Counted from the first letter of the stretch, positions 8,570 through 19,183 are shown. The stretch is 64,000 bases of DNA from Saprospiraceae bacterium (GCA_020629035.1 JAHDEC010000016.1:20439-84438), one strand, 5' to 3'. Notes: generated from the sequence alone by a model not told the origin. Program-made: numbers and translations.

Positions 8570-10588
8570 TTATGTTTTCCAGAATCTTAATATTAAAGAT
8601 TCTATGGCTAAAAATACTAATGCAAGTATTAAAAATAGTCTCCATAGGAAGATACCTTGTTCTCTTTCTTTAATAATCTTGGCTAAGTTAGTATTATCTG
8701 CTTGATCTAACACCGAAACTTGTGTCCCAAATTTTTCGGAGAGTTCACTTGGCTTGTAGCAATTAACATCAGATTCTTTTCGGTTATAATTGAAAGCCAA
8801 CTTTTTTACACTTTCTCCCTCTTTAGTTACATCATAAAAACCAGCATCCGTAATATCGTCGATAGTGGTTATTTGAGTAAAGTTCCCTTGGTTAACTTGC
8901 TGTGGAATAAAATCCGTTGCACCTGTGATCTTGTACAAGACTTCCGTTTCTTGACCAGTGTTTTTAATCTTTATCGAATTATTTTTTCCAAGTGTATAAG
9001 CACTAGGTGTTTTTGCAGCTTGTGACAAAGACATTTTGTATATCATCGGCACAAATATCTCTGCATTTTCTACCAGCGGATTTACGTTTCGTGCTAAGGA
9101 AGAGGCACAAATAAATACTTGTCCTTCTCCAGTAGTGTATTTACTTAGAAAAGGACTGCCATCTCGATATTTAAGTAAGTGTTCACCACCGTTTGAAGCA
9201 AAATTGGTAAAGACAAAATTCCCATTAGTGGTGGGAAGACTTATGTTTTTGTTCAATGTTGCGAATACTTTATTGAAGACGAATTCTTCCGTATTAATGT
9301 TTAAAACTTCTCTTGCTTGGTCTTCCCACTGAACGATGCTGTTTACTTTTAGATTAGCCAGTAACTGGTTGTATTGTTCTTTATTGCTGTTTTTGGATGG
9401 GAAGATGGTTAGATTTCCTCCTTTGCGTACGTAAGCAGTTAATTCCGAAATTAAACCAGTACTTAAACTGGTTAAGTCGTCCAAAATGATGAGACTATAT
9501 TGATCGAGCTCATTGTAATTTATATTTCCCACATTAGCATGAGATAACTCCATTTCACCTACTCCAGTAAATAATGCTTTGAGGTACCTGTTTTGTGTTT
9601 GTCCATAGATGGATAGCACATTAGCATTATCTTGTATAGAAACACTCATATGATAGACATCATCAAATTGAATAGGATAATCATCAATGCTTAAACTAAT
9701 CTCTTGATTGCCTGCCTTAGAAAAACTCAGCTCTAAGGTGTCCACTTTAGTTTGACCAGCTAGTATATTTAGGGTTCCAGATGGTTTGTTTTGACCATTC
9801 TGGTTAATGTTAATTCGTATATTCTCCTGGTCTTCTTGTCCTTGGTTTGTAACCCTAATAATCATTTGATTTACTTGATTAAGAAGTGGTGTTGGACTCA
9901 CCAAATAGGCTGTGTCTATACTTAAATTGCTATTTTGGACTGATTGGAAAGGTATAAATTGTAAGTTATAGCTGGTGTCTATGGTAGTCGGAATATCGGT
10001 TATGTTTTTTTGGAAATCTGAAAGGATATAAAAACTCTTGTCACCCTTTAATTCTTTAAAACTTTGGACCATCCGATTTAAGACCACTTCTAGATCTTTA
10101 ACAGAAGGCGTAATTTCTATTTCCTCAATACTTGCTATGGCTTCTTCCTTAGTGAGAATTCTAGAGCTTACTCCTGAATAATTGTGGCTGAGTATTTGGA
10201 ATCGATCTGTTTCATTGTAAGCATCGATAATTTGCTCTGCCTTGAGTTTTGCCTTGTCGACTAATGGTATATCTCGTGAGAGCGCATTCATACTGTATGA
10301 ATTGTCAACAAAGACGCTCACTAATTTACGCTCTACATTCTTTTTTTTGTTGGCTATATATGGTTGGGCGAAAGCAAAAATTAGTGCTGCCACGGCTAAT
10401 AATCTCATCAAAAGCACGAGAAAATTTCGCAACTTTCTGCGAGCATTTCGTTCATCTTTAAGTTCCCTTAAAAAACGAACATTCGTAAATAATACTTTCT
10501 TGTATTTCCTAAAGTGAAATAGGTGTATTATAATCGGTATGGCTAGTGCCAAAAGTCCCCATAAAAATGCTGGATGTAAAAATTGCAT
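8570..10588 (-). CDS. BatA/VWA domain membrane protein
   Basis: Inner-membrane protein of 672 aa. The N-terminal BatA domain has two helices (about 7-24 and 57-76) separated by a basic segment, followed by a von Willebrand A-like domain beginning SVFVDNSYSMNA (about 90-101) with a D-x-S-x-S metal-site motif. A long beta-rich periplasmic region and a glutamine-amidotransferase-like stretch (LIILDDLTSLS, GGNLTIFPS) follow, with a C-terminal helix near 650-668. The family is widespread in Bacteroidota; a role in envelope stress or gliding is only suggested. It lies 23 bp upstream of the dihydroorotase-like gene. Confidence 0.8.
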   Translation of the reverse strand: MQFLHPAFLWGLLALAIPIIIHLFHFRKYKKVLFTNVRFLRELKDERNARRKLRNFLVLLMRLLAVAALIFAFAQPYIANKKKNVERKLVSVFVDNSYSMNALSRDIPLVDKAKLKAEQIIDAYNETDRFQILSHNYSGVSSRILTKEEAIASIEEIEITPSVKDLEVVLNRMVQSFKELKGDKSFYILSDFQKNITDIPTTIDTSYNLQFIPFQSVQNSNLSIDTAYLVSPTPLLNQVNQMIIRVTNQGQEDQENIRININQNGQNKPSGTLNILAGQTKVDTLELSFSKAGNQEISLSIDDYPIQFDDVYHMSVSIQDNANVLSIYGQTQNRYLKALFTGVGEMELSHANVGNINYNELDQYSLIILDDLTSLSTGLISELTAYVRKGGNLTIFPSKNSNKEQYNQLLANLKVNSIVQWEDQAREVLNINTEEFVFNKVFATLNKNISLPTTNGNFVFTNFASNGGEHLLKYRDGSPFLSKYTTGEGQVFICASSLARNVNPLVENAEIFVPMIYKMSLSQAAKTPSAYTLGKNNSIKIKNTGQETEVLYKITGATDFIPQQVNQGNFTQITTIDDITDAGFYDVTKEGESVKKLAFNYNRKESDVNCYKPSELSEKFGTQVSVLDQADNTNLAKIIKEREQGIFLWRLFLILALVFLAIESLILRFWKT

Positions 10589-10690
10589 ATATGACGCAAA
10601 AATATAATTATCAATGTATATATGTACTAAAGCCTGCCATAAAACGAATAAGGAAAGGTTAAAGTATTTGAGCTCGTGTTTTATACCTGT

Positions 10691-13471
10691 CTACCTTAGC
10701 AAGGTAATATCTCCTTTTACCTGTTGAACTTCACCACTAATCCATTCAAATTCGAGTAGATAAACATATACTCCAGCCAGCAATTCGCCCGGATATTCTG
10801 CGGGAATCCAACCTGATCTTGGATCATTAGCTGCAAAATTTTGACGATTAAATACTTGATTGCCCCATCTGTCAAAGACTTGAAGCGATAATACCTGGGC
10901 TACAAGACCCTCCGAAGTGTATACAGTAAATGATTGATTAATATTATCACTATTGGTTTGAATCACATTCGGAATAAAGTAGTTAAAACTTGCACTCACA
11001 GAAACATTGAAAGTTATCGTTTCTTCGCAACCGTCAGAATCGATAAATGTAACCGAGTAATTTTGATCTTGCTTCGGACTTATGATGGGTGCTAAACAAT
11101 CGGTGCAGGAAAGTCCTTCTGAAGGGCTCCATTCGATGGAGATAATGTCATTAATATCTTTATTGAAGATAAAGCTAGGAGTTGTTTCTTCCCCAAAGGC
11201 TAAGTCGAAATCACCTGCCAACTCGACCGATAGCTCTTCTACTAGATTTATAGTAACATTAGTGTCTTGTTCGCAACCATTAGCATCAACGACAAGAATA
11301 TTATGCAAGCCTTCAGTGAGCTCAGTTTGATCTCCAAGCGGAATTTCTTGACCATCTACAAAGATGCGAATGGGTACGATTGCTCCTGATAAAAAGATAT
11401 CTTCCAATATGACTGATTCGTCTTCGCACATAGCGTCAGTGATGATAGGATTAATGGCATTAAACTGGTTTTCTAGTTCAATAATCTCTATACTTAGCTC
11501 ATTGGTACAATCGTTTTGGTCAATGACGGATATGGTATAATTTCCAGCTTGATCTGTCGAGATGGAAGGTCCATTACCTAATGAGATATTCTGCTCATCT
11601 AACCAATTATACGTCCAGTCAGGATTAAAATTTTGGATGCTAATATTCGCATTTGGCTTACCGCAGCTTAGGCTATCAAATAGGACTATTATTTCAGGTA
11701 TATTCCGCGCATCTATCACTTCTATCGTGTCCAATATTTCACATCCTAGCTCATTGATAAAACTAACATAGTAGAGTCCTCCTTCCTCAACTGTAAATGT
11801 TTGATTATTACTCAGAAAGCCTATATCATTACTCCAATTTATCTCGAGATCTTGAGTACTTAAATTGGTGTTTATTGTGCTACTTTGATTGCTACAGTTA
11901 ATCGTATCTGCGAAGAGATTGTATTCGGCAATATAATCATTTTGATCGATGGTGAAACTTAATTCATTAGTACATCCATATTCGTTTTCGATCATCACAT
12001 GGTAGTTTCCTCCTTGACTAATGTTAACAAAAGAATCAAGCACAGATACCGGATTGTCTAGCCAGTTATAAGTGTATCCTTCCTCATGCAATAAATTGGA
12101 GATTGTTACTTCACTAAACAGGCAATTTAGCTCTGCTTCGTTTAACATAAGTCCTGGATCTTGTGTGAAGTCTTCGATAGTTATACTACCAAAATTTGAA
12201 CAGTTGTTAGCTGGGTTAGTCACCGTTACTTCATATAAACCTGGATCTAGGGTACTAAACGAACTTCCATTTTGGGCGAGCATATTTCCGTCCAAAGACC
12301 ATGTTATAACTGGGTTACTAAAATCGAGATTTTCGATACTGATGGTACTGCTCATATCATCACAACTAATAGATGCTTCCTCTGCTGTCACATCAAATAT
12401 TGGGACATCTAAGCTTCCTTTTAATTCTACTTGTTCGACATGATTACAGCCCCAAGGATCTGTCACAAGAAGTGTATAAATTCCAGGCAGATTAGCAATG
12501 CAAGAATCTGCTAGGCTAGTACCAGCAATATTGCCGTCTATGGTGCTCCATTGGTAGTCCATTTCCTCGGTGAAAATATCAGTAAGTATGGTAGAGTTTA
12601 GTACGCCAAATTGGTCATCACACGAAATCGAATCACCTGTCAGTTCAATGGCCAGATCATTTAATTGAATTTGGATTTCATGGGTTTCTACACAGTTTGT
12701 TCCAAAAAATATTTGATCGAGTGCAAAGTCATTTCCTCCAGAGTTTGTATTCTGATTCGTTATGCAGATCTCAGCCTGTGCCGCATTGCTTGCAGTCCAA
12801 GTTGCTTCGAAGTTCTCCCAAATGCAAGGAAAGAAATTAGGTAGATCTAATTGATTCCCAATTAATTGACCATTAATAGCAAACCTAAGTTTTGCTGGTG
12901 AATTCGGGTGAACAGAAGCTGCTCTAGCTCTAAATACATATTCAGCATTAGGAATAGTAGTGATGGTCTGACACCAAATACGATTAGTCATATCTTCAGA
13001 ACCATTAATAATCATCATATTTCCATCGCCTCCAAATATGCCACAATTAGTAAAGTTATCGTGAACATCCGTGGGGTTATCAGCTATCGCATAAAATCCA
13101 GCGTAAAGGTCATCGCTATTAGCATTATGATCGAAAAAGAAATACTCTGAACTGAAGCCTGTGTTACCTAAGTCAAAATCACCATTTGTAATGTCATCTA
13201 TGATGGTTTCACTAAAGACATCAAGATATAAGGTGGTGTTATCAGTTGCATTAAATTGAAGTATACTGTCCACATCATTAAGCACACCGTTTTCATCACG
13301 CCATTGGAGTGATCTATATTCTGCTCCAATTTCTGCCACAATATCTAGGGATGTTGGGTCACAAAGTTGGATAATGGAATCGACTTGAATATTTAAATCA
13401 CATTGGGCAAATAGATGGAACTTGCAGAATATGATTAAGAGAAATGCAATAAATCCATTACATTTATTCAT
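10691..13471 (-). CDS. Secreted multidomain protein with T9SS type B sorting domain
   Basis: Large secreted protein (926 aa) with a signal peptide (about 1-22, ending FAQ). An N-terminal carbohydrate-binding-like jelly-roll region (about 95-265, containing paired cysteines) comes first. A string of Ig/PKD-like repeats follows (about 270-830), each with one or two cysteines and a Y/W core. The last ~85 residues (NYFIPNVIQTNSD, then QVFDRWGNQVF, ending KGDITLLR) are the gliding-motility-associated C-terminal domain that directs type IX secretion (type B). It would be surface-exposed or released. Ligand is unknown. It is transcribed divergently from the propeller gene. Confidence 0.85.
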   Translation of the reverse strand: MNKCNGFIAFLLIIFCKFHLFAQCDLNIQVDSIIQLCDPTSLDIVAEIGAEYRSLQWRDENGVLNDVDSILQFNATDNTTLYLDVFSETIIDDITNGDFDLGNTGFSSEYFFFDHNANSDDLYAGFYAIADNPTDVHDNFTNCGIFGGDGNMMIINGSEDMTNRIWCQTITTIPNAEYVFRARAASVHPNSPAKLRFAINGQLIGNQLDLPNFFPCIWENFEATWTASNAAQAEICITNQNTNSGGNDFALDQIFFGTNCVETHEIQIQLNDLAIELTGDSISCDDQFGVLNSTILTDIFTEEMDYQWSTIDGNIAGTSLADSCIANLPGIYTLLVTDPWGCNHVEQVELKGSLDVPIFDVTAEEASISCDDMSSTISIENLDFSNPVITWSLDGNMLAQNGSSFSTLDPGLYEVTVTNPANNCSNFGSITIEDFTQDPGLMLNEAELNCLFSEVTISNLLHEEGYTYNWLDNPVSVLDSFVNISQGGNYHVMIENEYGCTNELSFTIDQNDYIAEYNLFADTINCSNQSSTINTNLSTQDLEINWSNDIGFLSNNQTFTVEEGGLYYVSFINELGCEILDTIEVIDARNIPEIIVLFDSLSCGKPNANISIQNFNPDWTYNWLDEQNISLGNGPSISTDQAGNYTISVIDQNDCTNELSIEIIELENQFNAINPIITDAMCEDESVILEDIFLSGAIVPIRIFVDGQEIPLGDQTELTEGLHNILVVDANGCEQDTNVTINLVEELSVELAGDFDLAFGEETTPSFIFNKDINDIISIEWSPSEGLSCTDCLAPIISPKQDQNYSVTFIDSDGCEETITFNVSVSASFNYFIPNVIQTNSDNINQSFTVYTSEGLVAQVLSLQVFDRWGNQVFNRQNFAANDPRSGWIPAEYPGELLAGVYVYLLEFEWISGEVQQVKGDITLLR

Positions 13472-13560
13472 ATGTTTTTCAAATTGAAAGTGTGATTGTT
13501 AGCTACTATAAAATTAAACAATATTCCTGTATGTCCGAGTTCAAAAATATTAATATGTCC

Positions 13561-16500
13561 ATGAAACGAATTTCCCTCTTACTTTTAATCAGTTTTTTTC
13601 AAATGATTCCAGGCATTGGTCAATTTGACCAAGCGTACTTTGAATCATTAAGTTTGCGAAATATCGGACCAGCTGGAATGAGTGGGAGAGTAACGGCCAT
13701 TGATGTTAATTTAAGAAATGATAACATCATTTATGTAGGTTCTGCATCAGGTGGTGTTTGGAAAACTATTAATGGAGGCACTACTTGGGAACCCTTGTTT
13801 GATAAAGAAGCAACTTTGTCGATTGGGTCTATTAAAATTAATCAAGCCAACCCTGATGAAATTTGGGTTGGAACAGGAGAAGGAAACCCAAGAAATTCGC
13901 ATAATAGTGGAAAAGGTATTTATCGAAGTTTAGATGCAGGTAAAACTTGGGAGTGCATGGGGTTGGAGGAAACAAAAGTTATCCATAGAATCCACATTGA
14001 TCCAACTAATTCTCAAATAATATTTGCTGGAGCGCTGGGTTCTGCATGGGGTAAGTCGAGCCACAGAGGTTTGTATAAGTCCGTGGATGGCGGGAAAAAT
14101 TGGAATAAAATTTTGTATAAAAATGATGAGACTGGTGTGGCAGATATGGTAGTCGATCCAGGTAACCCTAATAAGATTATAGTAGCTATGTGGGAGTTTG
14201 GGAGAAAACCTTGGACCTTTAACTCAGGTGGGGAGGGTTCTGGAGTATTTAGAACAGTAGATGGAGGACAACATTGGACCAACTTATCAGAAGAAGACGA
14301 AGGCTTTCCCGAAGGTATTTTAGGAAGAACTGGTTTAGCAATTTCTGCATCAAAACCTAATGTTGTATATGCATTGGTCGAGTCCGAAACTCAAGGAATT
14401 TATAGAAGTGATGATGGAGGATATAAGTGGAAATTGCAAAGTGATAAAAATGTAGGGAATAGACCTTTTTATTACTCAGAAATATATGTAGATCCTTCTA
14501 ATGAAAATCGAATTTTCAATTTATGGAGTTACGTATCTAAATCAGAAGATGGCGGTAAAAACTTTAAAACTATCATGGATTATGGTAATGATGTTCATCC
14601 AGATCACCATGCTTTTTGGATACATCCTGAAAAGCCAAATTACATGATTGATGGCAATGATGGTGGTTTAAATATTAGTCGAGATGGAGGTCATAATTGG
14701 CAATTTATAACTAATCTTCCGATCGGGCAGTTTTATCATGTAAATGTAGATAATGATTATCCATATAAGGTTTACGGTGGCATGCAAGATAATGGATCTT
14801 GGGTAGGTCCGGGCTATGTGCTGAAGCGGGGAGGTATTCGCAATGGTGACTGGCAAGAATTGTATTTTGGTGATGGTTTTGATGTGGCTCCAGACCCTAG
14901 AAATAGTCGCTATGGTTATGCCATGTCTCAAAGAGGAAATCTAGCCTATTACGATAGGGAAACGGGTCGGACTATGCCTATACAGCCAGCAATTGCTGAC
15001 ACAACCGCTTTGCGATTTAATTGGAACGCGCCACTCGTTATCGATCCCTTCAATGAATGTGGTCTTTATTTCGGATCTCAGTTTGTGCATCATAGTACTG
15101 ATTGCGGATATTCTTGGAAAACTCTTTCTGATGATTTAACAACGAATGACCGAAAGAAACAAAAAGAGTCTTTGAAATCAGGAGGATTAACCATGGATGT
15201 AACGGGTGCAGAAAATCACACTACCTTGCTTTCCATGGCTGTGAGTACCTTGGAAGAAGGTGTAATTTGGGCTGGATCTGATGATGGCAAACTTCACATT
15301 TCTAGAAATGGTGGAGCTAGTTGGACAAGCCTACATACTAAGCTTCCTGGATGTCCTCAAAACGCCTGGATTCCTCAAATAAGTTTATCGAGTATTAATA
15401 AAGGAGAAGCCTATATAGTTGTTAATAATTATCGACAGAATGATTGGAAACCATACCTATATCACACCAGTAATTATGGGGCTAGTTTTACCAGAGTGGT
15501 AACAGAAAATCAAATGGAAACTTTTGTTTGTTCTGTAATTCAGGATCCCATCGAAGAGCGTCTAGTTTTTTTGGGCACTGACAACGGTTTATACATAAGT
15601 TTTGACAAGGCGAAAAGTTGGACAAAGTGGGATGAATTTCCAGGTGTACAAATTCGTGATATGGTAATTCAACCAGCTATGGATGATTTGGTTATAGGAA
15701 CTTTTGGCCGATCTTTTTGGGTATTGGATGACCTAAAGGTTTTGAGAGAAATGGCCCGAAGTAAGATGGAGGTACTTAAGGATAGTCTAGTGGTATTTCA
15801 GCCGGATATAGCCTATAAAAATTCGTACCGATCATATGATGGCATCAGATTCGTTGCACAAGCCGAATACATTGGACAAAATAAATCTAGAGGAGCTCGA
15901 TTTTTAGTTTGGAAACAACCAGCTGAGGAAAAGAAAGAGGCAGTAGATCCACCAAAGAAGCCCAATGGTAAAATGTACATTTTAGATGCAGAAAAAGACA
16001 CTATTCGTACCAGATCTGTGACCATCAAGGAAGGGCTCAATAACTTATCCTGGGGATTGGATCAGAAGTCTTATTCAGGGCCATCTTGGTCGGATGACAA
16101 AAAAGATCAGGAACCAGGCGGTTTAGCCATACAACCCGGCGAATACACCATGGTTTTAGAGCATGGCACGCTTAAAGATTCAACTATGATTAAGGTAGAG
16201 AGTGATCCTCGAAATGACTATGATCCTAAACATTTAGAAGCCAAATTTGCAATGCTAGAGGAACACAAAGAGGCAGTAACAAGGGCAAAGGAAAAGTTTG
16301 ATCGATTAATAAAGGCAAAGAAAAAGATCTCCTTTATTAATGAATACATTGCTTTGCAACCGGATAGCATCCAAACAAGCATAAAGGATGAAGGAAAAGC
16401 GATCACTAAACAGATTGATTCTTTAACCCATTTGTTTATGTTGCCTCAGGACACGAAAGGGTATGTTAGCAGTGCTGATAAGTTGAATCCACTCATCTGG

Positions 16501-16689
16501 CAGAGTAGGAACTACATTAATAGGAGCTGGGAGGAGCCGCAGGCAAATGCAAGAATAAGGTTAGATCAAATGTTAGAAAAGATAGAGACCATAGAGGTAG
16601 GAATCGATTCGTTTTTTGTAACAGAATGGAAGGATTATACAGAAAAAGTAGAAGCCTTGCCTAATTTGTTATTTGATAAAAAGGAGTAG
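13561..16689 (+). CDS. VPS10/sortilin-like BNR-repeat propeller protein
   Basis: Secreted protein of 1042 aa with a signal peptide (MKRISLLLLISFF..., cleavage near GIGQ). Two large beta-propellers are marked by repeated Asp-box motifs (INGGTTW, DAGKTW, DGGKNW, DGGQHW, DDGGYKW, NGGASW), as in sortilin/VPS10-like and sialidase-like proteins. The C-terminal third (about 740-1042) holds an Ig-like strand region and a Lys/Glu-rich helical region. No sialidase catalytic Arg triad or T9SS domain was recognised. ATG 13561 is chosen over a GTG at 13492 because it begins the signal peptide. It ends 3 bp from the convergent thioredoxin lipoprotein. Function is unknown. Confidence 0.82.
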   Translation: MKRISLLLLISFFQMIPGIGQFDQAYFESLSLRNIGPAGMSGRVTAIDVNLRNDNIIYVGSASGGVWKTINGGTTWEPLFDKEATLSIGSIKINQANPDEIWVGTGEGNPRNSHNSGKGIYRSLDAGKTWECMGLEETKVIHRIHIDPTNSQIIFAGALGSAWGKSSHRGLYKSVDGGKNWNKILYKNDETGVADMVVDPGNPNKIIVAMWEFGRKPWTFNSGGEGSGVFRTVDGGQHWTNLSEEDEGFPEGILGRTGLAISASKPNVVYALVESETQGIYRSDDGGYKWKLQSDKNVGNRPFYYSEIYVDPSNENRIFNLWSYVSKSEDGGKNFKTIMDYGNDVHPDHHAFWIHPEKPNYMIDGNDGGLNISRDGGHNWQFITNLPIGQFYHVNVDNDYPYKVYGGMQDNGSWVGPGYVLKRGGIRNGDWQELYFGDGFDVAPDPRNSRYGYAMSQRGNLAYYDRETGRTMPIQPAIADTTALRFNWNAPLVIDPFNECGLYFGSQFVHHSTDCGYSWKTLSDDLTTNDRKKQKESLKSGGLTMDVTGAENHTTLLSMAVSTLEEGVIWAGSDDGKLHISRNGGASWTSLHTKLPGCPQNAWIPQISLSSINKGEAYIVVNNYRQNDWKPYLYHTSNYGASFTRVVTENQMETFVCSVIQDPIEERLVFLGTDNGLYISFDKAKSWTKWDEFPGVQIRDMVIQPAMDDLVIGTFGRSFWVLDDLKVLREMARSKMEVLKDSLVVFQPDIAYKNSYRSYDGIRFVAQAEYIGQNKSRGARFLVWKQPAEEKKEAVDPPKKPNGKMYILDAEKDTIRTRSVTIKEGLNNLSWGLDQKSYSGPSWSDDKKDQEPGGLAIQPGEYTMVLEHGTLKDSTMIKVESDPRNDYDPKHLEAKFAMLEEHKEAVTRAKEKFDRLIKAKKKISFINEYIALQPDSIQTSIKDEGKAITKQIDSLTHLFMLPQDTKGYVSSADKLNPLIWQSRNYINRSWEEPQANARIRLDQMLEKIETIEVGIDSFFVTEWKDYTEKVEALPNLLFDKKE

Positions 16690-16692
16690 ATT

Positions 16693-17208
16693 TTATTGTT
16701 CGGTAGAGGCTAATTGAGCTTTGTATTTTTTCTGTGCTTCTTCAGCTAAAAGCATAAATTTACTTGCACCAATACCACCTGAGTGTTTATCCACAACCCT
16801 TCCTTTTTCGTCTAAGAACAAGAGGGTTGGAAACTCTTTAACCTGAAATAGAAAGGCCATATCTGGGCCTTCACCTTTTTCGGCATCAATCATCAGGTTG
16901 ACAAAGTTTTCGTTATAATAGTTAGCGATTACTTTGTTCATATACACATTCTCATGCATTATTTGGCACGGAAGACACCATTCTGTTGAAAACTCCACAA
17001 AGGCAAGTTTTTTATTTTCCTTGGCAAGATCTAAGACATCACCTAGCTGGTGATTCTCAACAAAATTAATGAGTGTTTCTTGATTATAACTTACAGGAGC
17101 TGTTTCTTTCATTTCGCATACTTCCTTATTGGATTTACAAGCAAAAAGGCAAGCACAGAGCGCAACAAGAATAAAGAAAAGTGATATGCTATTGGGCTTA
17201 GTAGTCAT
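16693..17208 (-). CDS. Thioredoxin-fold lipoprotein
   Basis: Periplasmic or membrane-anchored thioredoxin-like protein (171 aa). The signal peptide ends in a lipobox (CLFAC, Cys24). The redox site WCLPC is at 77-81, with FPTLLF supplying the cis-Pro. The residues between the cysteines (Leu-Pro) resemble the DUF255/thioredoxin_7 group rather than cytoplasmic TrxA. A role in periplasmic disulfide reduction or cytochrome maturation is an inference. An extra Cys31 lies just after the lipid anchor. Confidence 0.82.
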   Translation of the reverse strand: MTTKPNSISLFFILVALCACLFACKSNKEVCEMKETAPVSYNQETLINFVENHQLGDVLDLAKENKKLAFVEFSTEWCLPCQIMHENVYMNKVIANYYNENFVNLMIDAEKGEGPDMAFLFQVKEFPTLLFLDEKGRVVDKHSGGIGASKFMLLAEEAQKKYKAQLASTEQ

Positions 17209-17259
17209 AATGGGGTATAATGTACGATCATTCTACCACAAAACTTAAGCCATTTTTTT

Positions 17260-18021
17260 CTAATATGTTCTAGATTGCAATTTTAACAGCTCTTGATATT
17301 TTTTTCGATTAGCCATCGCCTGGTGTTTTGCTATGTAGTAGCCGTACTTGCCATCTAAAAATCCAAGCTTGAGAATATAGGTTTTAAAAAAAGTAAATAT
17401 TGGGTTTGCCAAGATTAGTAACTTATTTGATTTTTTACCAGCTTTAAAGTAGGCATCTGCGCCGATAGAAGCGAAATAATCTAGCTGTTTTGGAAGTTCG
17501 TCTTTATGTTTGTAAGAATAGTGGAGTATGTCTCCATCTAAAAAACTGCTTGGTTCTGCTGTGTTCATAATTACTTTGTCGTGTGGGTTTTTTCCGCCCC
17601 ATTGACCTTGAGTCTTGTCCCAGAGCCTTATTTTCCTGTCCGGATACCACCCACCATATTTTATCCAGGTTCCGCAAAAGAAATTTTTGCGGTTCATGGA
17701 ATACGAACTGCTTTTTTGTTGCAAATTTTTAATGCTATTGATCAATGTTGGGCTTAATGCTTCATCAGCATCTAGGGACAAAACCATATTATGTGTTGTC
17801 TTTGTCAGCGCAAAATTTTTTTGTTCAATATGTCCCAAAAAGGATTGAGAAAAAACTTGAGCACCCAGTGATTTGGCTATAGAAACTGTTCGGTCATTTG
17901 AGTTTGAATCAATGACTATTACTTCATCAGCCACAGCCTGCAATGAAGTGATGCACTGTTCTATATTATCTTCTTCGTTAAAAGTTATAATGGTTGCAGA
18001 AATAGGAAATGGCTTGGCCAT
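17260..18021 (-). CDS. GT2 glycosyltransferase, WaaE/KdtX-like
   Basis: Family 2 glycosyltransferase of the lipopolysaccharide-core WaaE (KdtX) type, 253 aa. It has an N-terminal nucleotide-binding strand (ATIITFNEEDNI, 9-20), VIDSNSNDRT (37-46) and the metal site SLDADEALS (82-90). Conserved W-rich segments (GTWIKYGGWYPDRKIRLW) follow, which are characteristic of the subgroup. No transmembrane helix is seen, so it is probably peripheral on the inner membrane. It starts 5 bp after the cysQ stop. The sugar and acceptor are not determined by the sequence. Confidence 0.85.
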   Translation of the reverse strand: MAKPFPISATIITFNEEDNIEQCITSLQAVADEVIVIDSNSNDRTVSIAKSLGAQVFSQSFLGHIEQKNFALTKTTHNMVLSLDADEALSPTLINSIKNLQQKSSSYSMNRKNFFCGTWIKYGGWYPDRKIRLWDKTQGQWGGKNPHDKVIMNTAEPSSFLDGDILHYSYKHKDELPKQLDYFASIGADAYFKAGKKSNKLLILANPIFTFFKTYILKLGFLDGKYGYYIAKHQAMANRKKYQELLKLQSRTY

Positions 18022-18026
18022 AAACC

Positions 18027-18818
18027 CTAATTGAGGTGATCACTTACTGGCCCATAAGCTACAAAATATGGATTGAGTAAATTTTCTTTATTGTAATCCA
18101 AAACTTGGGATTCATCCTCGAATTTTACAACTTTCCCACCAGCCTGTTCTAATACCACCTGTGCCGCGCAAGTGTCCCACTCCATGGTTGGAGCAATTCT
18201 AGGATAAATGTGAGCTTCTCCCGTAGCAAGCACTAAAAACTTAAGAGAACTTCCTTTGGCTACTTTCTCAGGTTTGTTTAATTGGTCAATGAAAGTTTGT
18301 GTTTCTTCATTTAGGTGTGATCTAGAGCAAACCACCTTTAAGCCTTCGTCATTCAGTCCAAATGGTTTGTTTACTATTTTAACAGCTTCGGCACCTTTTA
18401 TAGATTTAAATGCACCCAAAGATTTTACGCCATAGTATAGCTCTTCTTTCGCAGGAACATACACTACGCCAAGAACAGGAATATTATTTTCAAGTAAAGC
18501 AATGTTAACTGTAAACTCTCCATTGCGTTTGATAAACTCCTTCGTACCGTCTAATGGATCGACAACCCAACATTTTTTAAATGATTTACGAGTTTCGTAA
18601 TCCATTAATTTATTTTCTTCAGAAATGATAGGTATGTCTGGAGTAACTTTCATTAAGCCTTCACAGATGATTTTATTAGCTGAGGTATCAGCAATAGTTA
18701 ATGGTGACTCGTCTTTTTTTAGTTCGACACCAAACAAAGATTCGTCTTGATAAATTTCCATTATTTTATTCCCAGCTGCTATGGCTATTTTGTTTATTTC
18801 CTGTACTAGTCTTTCCAC
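18027..18818 (-). CDS. cysQ: 3'(2'),5'-bisphosphate nucleotidase
   Basis: Lithium-sensitive inositol-monophosphatase-fold enzyme that removes the 3' phosphate from PAP/PAPS. The metal-binding residues are in ISEEN (Glu67, Glu68), DPLDGTKEF (Asp87, Asp90) and WDTCAAQ (Asp near 216). The 263-aa length is right for CysQ. The start codon is GTG (18818). A TAAATTTG box, matching the Bacteroidota -7 consensus, lies about 20 bp upstream on the minus strand. The gene probably leads an operon with the WaaE-like transferase. Confidence 0.9.
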   Translation of the reverse strand: MERLVQEINKIAIAAGNKIMEIYQDESLFGVELKKDESPLTIADTSANKIICEGLMKVTPDIPIISEENKLMDYETRKSFKKCWVVDPLDGTKEFIKRNGEFTVNIALLENNIPVLGVVYVPAKEELYYGVKSLGAFKSIKGAEAVKIVNKPFGLNDEGLKVVCSRSHLNEETQTFIDQLNKPEKVAKGSSLKFLVLATGEAHIYPRIAPTMEWDTCAAQVVLEQAGGKVVKFEDESQVLDYNKENLLNPYFVAYGPVSDHLN

Positions 18819-18973
18819 TATTCTTTATTTAGCTTGCAAATTTATAGAAATACTCTAAAACCCCTAGTATTAAAGCTTAAAGGCGAATAAAAAATATATC
18901 TAGATATAGTTATCAACTGTTAAATATTTTTTTATATTTACTAAATAGTCATAGGGTGTCTGTAATTTCGTTG

Positions 18974-19007
18974 CCTTGTCGAAATGTCTGTTCGACAAGG
19001 TTTTTTT
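18974..19007 (+). terminator. Strong intrinsic terminator without an upstream gene
   Basis: CCTTGTCGAA (18974-18983) pairs perfectly with TTCGACAAGG (18991-19000) around a 7-nt loop and is followed by seven T. It works only on the plus strand. The nearest plus-strand gene to the left ends at 16689 and is covered by convergent genes. The terminator therefore probably ends a short RNA starting within the preceding ~150 bp. Confidence 0.7.
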
Positions 19008-19183
19008 ATGCCCTAAACTCACCATTTATATTTATCCTTAATTAATTGCGCTGTTACATTAGTTATTTATTTAATATATAATTAGCGACATTTTTATCAG
19101 GGTTATTTGTTTAACAATTTATTACATATTCAAAAAATATTTAATATGATTACATATTATTATTATTTGTAATATATAATTGA

